Positions 7,984 to 15,900 of a DNA stretch of 21,728 nucleotides are shown one piece after another (within the stretch, counting starts at the first letter, position 1; each line of letters begins with the position of its first letter). The translations under genes and the position numbers were made by a program. The stretch lies in assembly GCA_964485455.1 (NCBI GenBank), contig CAZAJU010000035.1, positions 1 through 21,728 of the forward strand, given 5' to 3'. The notes beneath the pieces were generated by a model. It saw only the letters and a list, made by a program, of their open reading frames with translations. It was not told the DNA's origin and searched no databases. Source of the stretch: Tissierella_B sp964485455. Lineage in GTDB: Bacteria; Bacillota; Clostridia; Tissierellales; Tissierellaceae.

Positions 7984-8012
7984 ATTATAGCATAATTTAT
8001 CTATGTTTACAA
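7984..8012 (-). promoter_or_regulatory. Predicted sigma-A promoter of rplS
   Basis: Minus strand: TTGTAA (8007-8012), 17-base spacer, TATAAT (7984-7989), with an extended -10 TG one base before it (TGCTATAAT). It lies between the trmD stop and the rplS leader. The -10 is perfect and the -35 matches 4 of 6. Confidence 0.8.
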
Positions 8013-8026
8013 TTAATTATTTAAGC

Positions 8027-8704
8027 CTATTTATCATCTTCTAATAAATCTGGCCGTTTTTCTTTAGTTATTCTTAAGGCTTGTTCTTTTCTCCATTGAT
8101 TTACTCTTTCATGGTCACCACTAAGCAGTATATCAGGCACTTCTAGACCCATAAAATCTCTAGGACGTGTATATTGAGGATACTCTAACAGTCCATCATA
8201 GTGTGATTCATCCATAAAGGAAGCTTCACTAGATAGTACACCAGGTATTAATCTGGTGATACAGTCTATAAGAACCATAGCTGGAATTTCCCCACCCGTT
8301 AGAACATAATCTCCTATGGAAATTTCCTCATCTACAAAATTGTCTATAATCCTATTGTCTATTCCTTCATAATGGCCACATAGAAGTATTAAATGCTCCT
8401 CTAAAGCCAATTCATTAGCTAGCCTTTGAGTTAGTACTTTTCCTTGTGGAGAAAGATAAATTACCTTAGAACTAGAATTTTTTACATGATTAATGGCATC
8501 AAATATGGGTTCTGGCTTCATAACCATGCCAGGTCCACCACCAAACGGGTAGTCATCAACCTTTTTATGCTTATTTTTAGAAAAATCCCTTATATTTATG
8601 GTATTAATATTTATCCTACTTTCTTCAATAGCTCTACCTATAATGCTATAGTCTTTCAAGCTATTAAAAAATTCAGGAAATAGGGTTAAGATATCTATTT
8701 TCAT
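8027..8704 (-). CDS. trmD: tRNA (guanine-37-N1)-methyltransferase TrmD
   Basis: TrmD uses S-adenosylmethionine to methylate G37 next to the anticodon, which prevents +1 frameshifting. The 225-residue product is a SPOUT (knotted) methyltransferase. The knot motifs are LSPQGK (84-89), LLCGHYEGIDNR (107-118) and EISIGDYVLTGGEIPAMVLID (127-147). Arg151 in RLIPGVL and the presumed catalytic base Asp170 in SHYDGLLEYPQYTRP are present. The C-terminal domain is a little shorter than in the roughly 240-250 residue homologues but reaches the expected KEQALRITKEKRPDLL. The start overlaps the rimM stop by four bases (ATGA), indicating translational coupling. Downstream there is no terminator before the rplS promoter. 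Confidence 0.98.
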   Translation of the reverse strand: MKIDILTLFPEFFNSLKDYSIIGRAIEESRININTINIRDFSKNKHKKVDDYPFGGGPGMVMKPEPIFDAINHVKNSSSKVIYLSPQGKVLTQRLANELALEEHLILLCGHYEGIDNRIIDNFVDEEISIGDYVLTGGEIPAMVLIDCITRLIPGVLSSEASFMDESHYDGLLEYPQYTRPRDFMGLEVPDILLSGDHERVNQWRKEQALRITKEKRPDLLEDDK

Positions 8705-9204
8705 TCAATCATTCCTTCAAGGGGATCAATTGATATAATCTTATCCACAATATTTATTTCTTTAACAAAGGCTTTTACTGCAGGTATAAGGTACTCCTTA
8801 CCATTAGCATTGTCCTTAATTACATAGACATCATTGCTATATCCTTGTAATACATCAATGACATCACCAATATAGGTATTTTTCATGTCATAGACCTTGC
8901 ATCCAACTAAATCAGAGATGAAAAAATGGTTCTCAGGCAATACAACTTTATTCTCATCATCTACATAAAGATATTGATCCTTAAACTTTAGGATTTGATT
9001 TATATCATTATATTCCTTAAATCTAAGTATAACCATGCCCTTATGATATTTGACTTCTTCTATAGTTACTGGGAGCTTATCTTCCCCAAGGTATGCACTT
9101 TTTAAATAGCTAAATCTTTCTACATCATTGGTTAAGGGATATATTTTTACTTCACCCTTTATTCCATGTGTATTTACCAATTTACCTACAATAGTATAAT
9201 CCAT
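8701..9204 (-). CDS. rimM: Ribosome maturation factor RimM
   Basis: RimM binds S19 in the 30S head and helps 16S rRNA processing and subunit maturation. The 167-residue product has the N-terminal beta-barrel with VGKLVNTHGIKGEVKIYPLTND (6-27) and a C-terminal PRC barrel. The PRC barrel starts at about residue 95 (LVGCKVYDMKNTYIGDVIDVLQ) and holds the YLIPAVKAFVKEI segment. The ATG has AGGTGA upstream. The stop overlaps the trmD start, and the gene lies 16 bases after khpA in the conserved rpsP-khpA-rimM-trmD order. Confidence 0.97.
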   Translation of the reverse strand: MDYTIVGKLVNTHGIKGEVKIYPLTNDVERFSYLKSAYLGEDKLPVTIEEVKYHKGMVILRFKEYNDINQILKFKDQYLYVDDENKVVLPENHFFISDLVGCKVYDMKNTYIGDVIDVLQGYSNDVYVIKDNANGKEYLIPAVKAFVKEINIVDKIISIDPLEGMIE

Positions 9205-9220
9205 TTTCTCACCTAATTAA

Positions 9221-9451
9221 TTATTGAATAATTTCTACTACGACTCTCCTATTGTCCTTAATAGCAGCTGCTTTGACAACAGTTCTTATAGCCTTGGCAA
9301 TTCTACCTTGTTTACCTATTATTTTTCCCATATCCTCTTGAGCTACTTTTAACTCAATAATAACTGATTGGGAGCCTTCAACTTCATTAACACATACTTG
9401 GTCTGGATGATCAACAAGAGCTTTTGCAATAAATTCCACTAATTCTCCCAT
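9221..9451 (-). CDS. khpA: KH domain RNA-binding protein KhpA (YlqC)
   Basis: KhpA is a small single-KH-domain protein that, as a homodimer or with KhpB/EloR, binds RNA and affects cell elongation and division in streptococci and other Firmicutes. The 76-residue product MGELVEFIAKALVDHPDQV... has the KH signature MGKIIGKQGRIAKAIR, with the GxxG loop as GKQG, and ends VVVEIIQ. I chose the ATG at 9451 because GGAGGT lies eight bases upstream and the product then starts as the family does. An upstream in-frame ATG at 9484 would add 11 unrelated residues without a ribosome binding site. It sits between rpsP and rimM as in most Firmicutes. Confidence 0.95.
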   Translation of the reverse strand: MGELVEFIAKALVDHPDQVCVNEVEGSQSVIIELKVAQEDMGKIIGKQGRIAKAIRTVVKAAAIKDNRRVVVEIIQ

Positions 9452-9484
9452 AGTACATACCTCCATGTTGAATTTAGGCTTCAA

Positions 9485-9504
9485 AGAAACTGTTTACAGT
9501 TTCT
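9485..9504 (-). other. Hairpin between rpsP and khpA
   Basis: AGAAACTG and CAGTTTCT form a perfect 8-pair stem around loop TAAA on the minus strand, 26 bases after the rpsP stop. Only TTGAAG follows, so a true terminator is unlikely. It may be an RNA processing or stability element that separates rpsP from khpA-rimM-trmD, or a weak attenuator. Confidence 0.5.
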
Positions 9505-9530
9505 ATATACTTCTGAAAAAAGATTTACTC

Positions 9531-9800
9531 TTATTCTTCAGTAGTAGTTTCAGCTTTATCAAATAATCCATTTTCTCTAAAAAGTCTCTCAACTGTTTCT
9601 GTTGGTTTTGCACCATTCTTCATCCAGTTTACAGCCTTTTCATTATCAACTTTTACAGTCTTTGGCTCAGTTAGAGGGTTGTAATATCCTATTTCCTCGA
9701 TGAATCTTCCATCTCTTGGAGAACGTGAATCAGAAACAACTATTCTATAAAAAGGACTTTTCTTAGCACCCATTCTTTTTAATCTTATTTTAACTGCCAT
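9531..9800 (-). CDS. rpsP: 30S ribosomal protein S16
   Basis: S16 is a small-subunit assembly protein. The product is 89 residues from the ATG at 9800: MAVKIRLKRMGAKKSPFYRI, with the following SRSPRDGRFIEEIGYYNPLT and a tail rich in Glu and Thr. That ATG is preceded by a perfect AGGAGGTG eight bases upstream and gives the conserved family N-terminus. A start nine bases earlier would add MKN and put the initiation codon too close to the ribosome binding site. The 129-base region before it holds two mutually exclusive hairpins that may regulate expression. It is the first ribosomal gene of the rpsP-khpA-rimM-trmD segment, downstream of ffh. Confidence 0.98.
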   Translation of the reverse strand: MAVKIRLKRMGAKKSPFYRIVVSDSRSPRDGRFIEEIGYYNPLTEPKTVKVDNEKAVNWMKNGAKPTETVERLFRENGLFDKAETTTEE

Positions 9801-9833
9801 ATTTTTCACCTCCTAAAAAATTAATATCTATGA

Positions 9834-9887
9834 GAAAAGCTCTAATAAAAATTAGATATAGCTTTTCATGCTATTCATAACGAAAAG
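9834..9887 (-). promoter_or_regulatory. Two competing hairpins in the rpsP leader
   Basis: Hairpin A pairs CUUUUC (9882-9887) with GAAAAG (9862-9867), extended inside by GUUA/UAGC with loop UGAA. Hairpin B pairs the same GAAAAGC (9861-9867) with GCUUUUC (9834-9840), extended inside by UCUAAU/AUUAGA with loop UUUU and a 4-base bulge. The shared middle strand means only one can form at a time. Downstream, a U-rich stretch and the AGGAGGTG site follow. No clear promoter is seen in the gap, so the element may act inside the ylxM-ffh-rpsP transcript. Function is inferred. Confidence 0.5.
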
Positions 9888-9929
9888 TCACCTAATAATA
9901 ATCAATTAGTATAACCCTTCTATTTGTAA

Positions 9930-11270
9930 TTAGAAAAATGGAAAGCCCATTTTACCTTTTTTCTTCATTATCTTTTCCATATCGGTAAACTTTTTCATCA
10001 TCTTCTTTGTCTCTTTAAACTGTTTTAAGAGTTTGTTTACCTCTTGGACATTTGTACCACTGCCTAATGCAATTCTCTTTCTTCTACTACTATCGATGAT
10101 TTCTGGGTTTTCCCTTTCCTTCTTAGTCATAGACTTAATTACTGCCTCAATCCTTACTAATTCCTTATTGTCTACATCTAACCCCTTAAGGGCTTTGGTA
10201 TTCATACCAGGTATCATCCCTAAAATCTGGTCTAAAGGTCCCATGTTTTTCATCTGCTCTAACTGATCTAAGAAATCATCAAAAGTGAACTGAGATGTTC
10301 TAATCTTCTTTTCCAATTCAAGAGCTTTTTTCTCATCTATAGTAGCTTGTGCCTTTTCAATTAAGCTAAGGACATCTCCCATACCAAGAATTCTTGAAGC
10401 CATTCTTTCGGGATAAAAAGGTTCCAATTGGTCAAGCTTTTCACCCATACCTACAAATTTAATAGGTTTATTAGTAACGGCTCTAATGGATAATGCAGCA
10501 CCACCTCTAGCATCACCATCCAACTTAGTTAATATAACACCTGTTATACTAAGTTTTTCATTAAATGATTCAGCTACATTTACTGCATCTTGCCCAGTCA
10601 TTGCATCTAGAACTAGTAGTACTTCCTTTGGATTTACAGCATTATGAATGTTTTTTATTTCATCCATAAGAGCCTCATCTATATGAAGTCTTCCTGCTGT
10701 ATCCACGATAATCACATCATTACCATGTTTTTTTCCATGCTCCATAGCAGCCTTTGCAATATCTACAGGGTTAACCTTATCTCCCATGGAGAAAACCGGT
10801 ACCCCAGCTCTTTCACCTACTACTTCTAACTGTTTTATAGCTGCAGGTCTATATATATCACAAGCAACTAGCAATGGTCTCTTGTTCTGTTTTTTAAGGT
10901 TAAAAGCAAGCTTACCGGTTGTGGTAGTTTTACCAGCACCTTGAAGTCCACACATAAGTATTACTGTGGGTGGTGATGATGCAAAACTAATCTTTGATTC
11001 TTTTTCTCCCATAAGCCTAGTTAATTCATCATTTACTATCTTAATGACCTGTTGACCTGGAGTTAAACTTTCCATAACCTCCGAGCCAAGAGCTCTTTCC
11101 TTAACAGTTTTAATAAAATCCTTTACTACTTTAAAGTTAACATCAGCTTCCAATAATGCGAGCCTTACTTCCCTCATGGCAAGGTCTAAGTCCTTTTCAG
11201 AAATCTTTCCTTTACCTTTTAATTTTCCTAAGGCACTTTGAAGCTTTTCTGACAAGCTTTCAAAAACCAT
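9930..11270 (-). CDS. ffh: Signal recognition particle GTPase Ffh (SRP54)
   Basis: Ffh binds SRP RNA and signal sequences of nascent membrane and secreted proteins, and docks with FtsY. The 446-residue product has the helical N domain (1-95) and the G domain with G1 GLQGAGKT (108-115), DIYRPAA (138-144), DTAGR (190-194) and TKLDGD (248-253). The methionine-rich M domain (about 300-446) has the RNA-binding stretch around SGTNVQEVNKLLKQF and the KKMMKKFTDMEKIMKKKGKMG tail. The ATG has AGGAGGA upstream. It follows ylxM by 14 bases, the usual arrangement in Firmicutes. The SRP RNA gene itself is not in this window. Confidence 0.98.
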   Translation of the reverse strand: MVFESLSEKLQSALGKLKGKGKISEKDLDLAMREVRLALLEADVNFKVVKDFIKTVKERALGSEVMESLTPGQQVIKIVNDELTRLMGEKESKISFASSPPTVILMCGLQGAGKTTTTGKLAFNLKKQNKRPLLVACDIYRPAAIKQLEVVGERAGVPVFSMGDKVNPVDIAKAAMEHGKKHGNDVIIVDTAGRLHIDEALMDEIKNIHNAVNPKEVLLVLDAMTGQDAVNVAESFNEKLSITGVILTKLDGDARGGAALSIRAVTNKPIKFVGMGEKLDQLEPFYPERMASRILGMGDVLSLIEKAQATIDEKKALELEKKIRTSQFTFDDFLDQLEQMKNMGPLDQILGMIPGMNTKALKGLDVDNKELVRIEAVIKSMTKKERENPEIIDSSRRKRIALGSGTNVQEVNKLLKQFKETKKMMKKFTDMEKIMKKKGKMGFPFF

Positions 11271-11284
11271 ATTAATCCTCCTGC

Positions 11285-11644
11285 CTATTCCAATATTTCT
11301 AATCCAATCTCTTCAATTTCACGAGCCTTATCTTTAATAAATTTGTTGCTATTTTCTTTTCCGTAAACTTGAAGCTCTTTAGTAATCTTTAGGATTTCTC
11401 TTATTGTATTATGGCTTTTATTGAATTTCTCAACAAGACCCAGTATTTCTTCATAGTGGTATAGCTTTTGTTCAGACCTTTTTAGAGTATCAAAGACTCC
11501 CTGTCTCGTTATATTGAGTTCCTCTCCTATTTCTGCAAGGGATAAATCGTGAATATAATATAATTCAACAGCTTGATACTGTTTTTCACTTAATAACTTT
11601 CCATAAAAATCGAACAGTATCCCAATCTCAACTAACTTAATCAT
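11285..11644 (-). CDS. ylxM: YlxM family sigma-like helix-turn-helix protein
   Basis: YlxM is a small DNA-binding-like protein found upstream of ffh across Firmicutes and implicated in the SRP pathway. In Streptococcus mutans it has been reported to affect SRP function. The 119-residue product has a sigma-70 region-4-like fold: FYGKLLSEKQYQAVELYYIHDLSLAEIGEELNITRQGVFDTLKRSEQKL, about residues 14-62, with the recognition helix at ITRQGVFDTLKRS. The rest is charged and helical. The ATG has GGTGAT upstream. It is the first gene after a strong promoter whose start point lies in an inverted repeat, so it could be a target of its own or another repressor. Identity is strong; the precise role is not settled. 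Confidence 0.93.
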   Translation of the reverse strand: MIKLVEIGILFDFYGKLLSEKQYQAVELYYIHDLSLAEIGEELNITRQGVFDTLKRSEQKLYHYEEILGLVEKFNKSHNTIREILKITKELQVYGKENSNKFIKDKAREIEEIGLEILE

Positions 11645-11659
11645 TTTATCACCATAAAC

Positions 11660-11693
11660 ATAATAGTGTCAAGCTATTAACTTGACACATTAT
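11660..11693. promoter_or_regulatory. Long inverted repeat at the ylxM-ffh transcription start
   Basis: Two arms, ATAAT+GTGTCAAG and CTTGACAC+ATTAT (8 exact pairs, one bulge, then 5 more), flank a 7-base centre. The repeat directly adjoins the -10 box at 11694-11699, so it spans the predicted start point. It could be a repressor operator or, once transcribed, a 5'-terminal hairpin. No U-tract follows, so it is not a terminator. Confidence 0.65.
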
Positions 11694-11722
11694 ATTCTAA
11701 TATATATATTTTCCTTTGTCAA
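11694..11722 (-). promoter_or_regulatory. Predicted sigma-A promoter of ylxM-ffh
   Basis: Minus strand: TTGACA (11717-11722), exactly 17 bases, TAGAAT (11694-11699). The -35 is perfect and the -10 has one mismatch. It lies just after the ftsY stop and defines ylxM as the first gene of the SRP/S16 operon. Confidence 0.85.
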
Positions 11723-11725
11723 CAA

Positions 11726-12985
11726 CTAATTAAAGATTGCTTCTACAAAATCATCTACGTTAAAAGGCTGTAAGTCATCAATCTTTTCACCAACTCCTAC
11801 CAATTTAACAGGAAGACCTAGTTCAGTTTGAAGTGCAATTATAACTCCACCTTTTGCAGTTCCATCTAATTTTGTAAGAGCAACACCTGAAATATTAACC
11901 ACTTCCTTAAAGACTTTTGCTTGATTAATTGCATTTTGGCCAGTAGTAGCATCCAATACTAGAAGAACCTCCTTAGTAGCATTTGGATATTCTCTTTCCA
12001 CTACTCTAAATATCTTGTTCAATTCATTCATAAGATTGGATTTATTATGGAGTCTTCCAGCTGTATCGCATATCAATACATCAGTATTTCTAGCTTTTGC
12101 TGCTTGTATTCCATCAAATATTACAGCAGCAGGGTCTGCTCCTTCTGTATGAGCAATGAACTCCACCTTACTTCTCTTACTCCATTCCTCTAGCTGTTCT
12201 ATTGCAGCTGCTCTAAAGGTATCTCCTGCAGCTATCAAAACTTTTTTACCTTCCTGTCTCAAGGTGTTAGAAAGTTTACCAATAGTTGTGGTTTTACCTA
12301 CACCATTTACTCCAACTACTAAAAGAATCGCAGGGTATGGTTCAAGTTTTAATTCGTTATCCTCTACAGATTCCTTCATTAGCTTTCTAATCTCATCTTT
12401 CAAAAGTTCCTTAACTTCTTGAGGATCATTTACTTTTTCTTGTTTTACCCTATTTCTTAATCTATCTATAATCTCCATAGTGGTATTCATACCTACATCA
12501 GCTGTTACAAGAACCTCTTCTAAATCATCAAATAATTCTTCATCAACCTTTTTATATGAATTTAGGATGCCCTCTATCTTATTGGACATATCCTTTCGAG
12601 TTTTAGTAAGCCCATTCTTAAGCTTTTCAAAAAAATTCAATTTCTTTACAGGTTCTTCAATTACTTCCTCTACATTAGCTACTTCTTCAACTACTTCTTC
12701 TCTAATTTCTTCTACTATATCCTTAGTTTCATCTTCTGTCTCTAGAATACTCTCTTGTTCTTCAATGATTACTCCCTTTTCTTCCTCATCCTCTAGTTTA
12801 TATAACATTGCTTCTTTTTCCAAATCTTCAAGGGAAATTTCATCTTGAAGGTCCTGATCTATTACTTCTTCTGATTCAGCACCAAAAGAGTCATATTTTT
12901 CTCCTTCTAAGAATTCATCAAGATTTGATTCTTGTTCTACCTGTTCTTCTTGTTTCTTTATCTTTTTCTTAAACCAATCAAACAT
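11726..12985 (-). CDS. ftsY: Signal recognition particle receptor FtsY
   Basis: FtsY is the SRP receptor that brings ribosome-SRP complexes to the membrane and delivers them to SecYEG. The 419-residue product has a short basic N-terminus (MFDWFKKKIKK), then a highly acidic, Glu-rich A domain to about residue 112. The N domain (113-215) and G domain follow, with G1 GVNGVGKT (225-232), DTFRAA (255-260), DTAGRLH (307-313) and TKLDGTAKGG (371-380). The C-terminus is GVGEKIDDLQPFNVDDFVEAIF. The ATG has AGGAGGA upstream, overlapping the smc stop region, and the gap to smc is 10 bases. The smc-ftsY pairing is standard in Firmicutes. No terminator is visible before the ylxM promoter. Confidence 0.98.
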   Translation of the reverse strand: MFDWFKKKIKKQEEQVEQESNLDEFLEGEKYDSFGAESEEVIDQDLQDEISLEDLEKEAMLYKLEDEEEKGVIIEEQESILETEDETKDIVEEIREEVVEEVANVEEVIEEPVKKLNFFEKLKNGLTKTRKDMSNKIEGILNSYKKVDEELFDDLEEVLVTADVGMNTTMEIIDRLRNRVKQEKVNDPQEVKELLKDEIRKLMKESVEDNELKLEPYPAILLVVGVNGVGKTTTIGKLSNTLRQEGKKVLIAAGDTFRAAAIEQLEEWSKRSKVEFIAHTEGADPAAVIFDGIQAAKARNTDVLICDTAGRLHNKSNLMNELNKIFRVVEREYPNATKEVLLVLDATTGQNAINQAKVFKEVVNISGVALTKLDGTAKGGVIIALQTELGLPVKLVGVGEKIDDLQPFNVDDFVEAIFN

Positions 12986-12995
12986 AATATTCCTC

Positions 12996-15900
12996 CTAGC
13001 TAGCTTCTACTAAATTACTTTTAAGTTTTATAGAAATCAGTTTGCTTACTCCTTCTTCCTCCATGGTTACTCCATATAGCACATCGGCGATTTCCATAGT
13101 TGTCTTTCGGTGGGTTATTAGAATAAATTGAGTATTGTCGTTAATACTTTTTAGATAATTTGTATATCTGCTTATGTTAGCCTCATCTAAGGCAGCATCT
13201 ATCTCATCTAGTATACAAAACGGCGAAGGCTTAGTCCTTAAGATTGCAAATAGAAGAGCTACTGCAGTCAAGGACTTTTCACCACCTGATAAAAGGGAAA
13301 GGGTTTGAAGCTTTTTACCAGGAGGCTGAACCTTTATTTCAATTCCAGATTTTAATATATCCTCTCCTTCTTCCAATTCCAATGAGCCCTTCCCACCGTT
13401 GAATAAACAAGAGAAAACTTCAGCGAAATTTTTGTTTATCTCTTCAAAGGATTCCACAAACTGTAGTCTCATTTGTTTCTCCATATCCTTTATAACTTCC
13501 CTTAAATTATCCTTAGAAAGAATTAAATCCTCATGTTGATTTGTGATAAATTCATATCTTTCACAAATGTTTTTATACTCCTCTATTGATGAAATATTAA
13601 CATTTCCTATGGATTTGATTTCTTCCTTAAGTTCTCTAACTTCAACCTGGGCTTTCTGCAAACTCTCTATATCCCTTTCAAGTTTTACTGCATCCTCAAA
13701 TGTAAGTTCATAATCTTCAATAAGCCTTGTATGGGTATTCTCCAATTGAAGCTCGTATCTTGCCAATTTAACATCTAAGGCACCCATCTGTTTTTCTAAT
13801 TCAGATATTCTAATATTAATAATCTTTAACCTATCCTGTTCTTCATAGAAGGTTTTCATATAATTGTCCTTCTTTTGAATCAAAGAATCCAGTTTCTGGG
13901 ACAATTCTTCTTCAGATTCATTATAGAGTTTGACTTGTTCTTCAAGGTCAAACTTTTTTAATGATATACTATTTATTTCATCTTCAATGGACCTTATATT
14001 CCTGTCCTTTTCAATTTGTCCACTATTTAAGACATCCTTAGTGCTTAAATGATTCTTAAGTTGATCTTGCAAGGATAATTTTGAATTTTCCAATCCATTT
14101 ATTTGAATTATAAGTTCTGTTAAATCCTTATTTACTCTATCTCGAATATTTTTCAGTTCAGAAATCTTAGTAGTATTAGATTCGGATCGATTCTTTACAT
14201 CCTCTATTTCCTTTTGAATTTTATCAAAGGCAGTCTCCAATTCCATTAAATTTGAACTAAAACTTTCTGTTTCCTCCACAAGAGAATCCATTTCTAATCT
14301 ATTTTTATCTAAGTCTATATTTATTCTCTTAATTTCATTTGCATTTAAATTAATGCTATTATTTAACTGAATTGTTTTTAGATCAATATCTTTTATGTTC
14401 TTTTCACTTGTGTTTATCTTGGATTCTATTATTTCAGATTTCTTTATTATAGAAGCTCTGATATCTTCTGAAGATAATATTTCCTTTTCTAATCCTATAA
14501 TTTCAGACTTAAGTTCTTCTAGTTTGCTTTTTCTACTTATTAAGCTTAAAGACTCATTTCCAAAGCTACCGCCTGTTATGGAGCCTCCTGAATTTAGAAC
14601 TTCTCCATCAAGTGTTACGATTCTATATATGTGTCCTTGCTTACCTGCAAGTCTTATACCTGAATCCATATCTTTTACTATAATAGTTCTACCTAAAAGA
14701 AACTCAAATATTTCTTTATAGTTTTTATCGTATTTTATTAGTTCATGACCTAGGCCAAGAATATTATACTCTTCTTTCAATCGAGCATCTAAGTTAATAG
14801 TTTTACCCTTAATAACACTTAGGGGAAGGAAAGTAGCTCTACCAGCTTTTTTATCCTTAAGGAAGCCAACGAATTTCTTAGCATCCATTTCAGTTTCAAC
14901 TACAACGTTCTGGGCACTACTACCTAAACTTATGTCAATTGCTTTAGAGTAAATAGATTCTACACTTAACAAATCCGCTACAATTCCAACAAAGCCTTTC
15001 TTAAAAGTATGATCTACTTCGATGTTCTTTATAAGGGTCTTTATACTTTTATAATATCCCTCATAGCTTGATTCCATATTACTATATAGGTTGAAATTGG
15101 TTTGAAGTCCATTGAGCTTCATTTGCTGAGACCTTAATAGCTTATCTATATCCCCCAACTCATTAAGAATACCTGTCCTATCCTTATTCAATAAATTTAA
15201 GCGACCCTTTTCTTCTTCTAAGTTCTTAAATAATTCATTGTTTTCTTCCTTAAGCTCATTTTCCTTTAGAACTAGATTATCCAGTTTATCCTTATATAAG
15301 TTGGATTCTCTGTTTAACTCATCAATTCTTTTAGAGTTGTTAAGCTTTAGAGATTTAATAGAGTTGATTTCAGTTTTCTTGTCGGATGCGCTATTGAAAA
15401 GGCTCATTATATTATTCTTATCCTCATTCAATATGGCTTCTTCATTTAAGACTAATTCATCATAAGCTTTTAATTCCTCTTGTTTTTTATTTCTTTCATT
15501 AATCAGAGATACTAAGTTTATCTCTAATTCCTGGAGCTTTACCTCAATATCATCTATAAAAATTAATATATCTTCTATATTCTTTGAATTTTCTTCTTTT
15601 TCTTGTTTAAGCCTTATAAGGTCCTTCTTTAGAAATCCCTCTTTTTCAGCCAATAAATTTAAACCATTTCTATTTGACTCAAAAGCTTGGATTCTATCGA
15701 ATTTTATAGTTCTAGAATCCTCTATTTCCTTCTCCATATTTTCAATATTGGATTTTAATAGATTGTACTTTCCCTCTATTTGATTTTTTTCCTCTTCAAT
15801 AATGGATAAATCAGAGCTTAGCTTTTCTTTTTCCAATCTAGCATCTTTAATCTGTTGTTCTAGCTTTCTTACTTCTCTTATAAATAGATTTACCTCTAAA

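Noticed and set aside
9485..9504. rpsP-khpA hairpin as a Rho-independent terminator
   Set aside because: The stem is good but the following TTGAAG is not a U-tract; listed as a hairpin only.
11648..11687. Second promoter-like pair TTGACA plus TAAAAT just before ylxM
   Set aside because: The -35 is part of the inverted repeat arm, the spacer is 18 bases and the -10 would overlap the ylxM start codon, leaving no leader.
12480..12848. Open frame of 122 codons on the plus strand, very rich in Ser and Thr
   Set aside because: It is the mirror of the Glu/Asp-rich acidic domain of ftsY; low complexity, no ribosome binding site, no recognisable domain.
14395..14721. Open frame of 108 codons on the plus strand opposite smc
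   Set aside because: Antisense shadow of the SMC hinge and coiled-coil region, without start context or domain.
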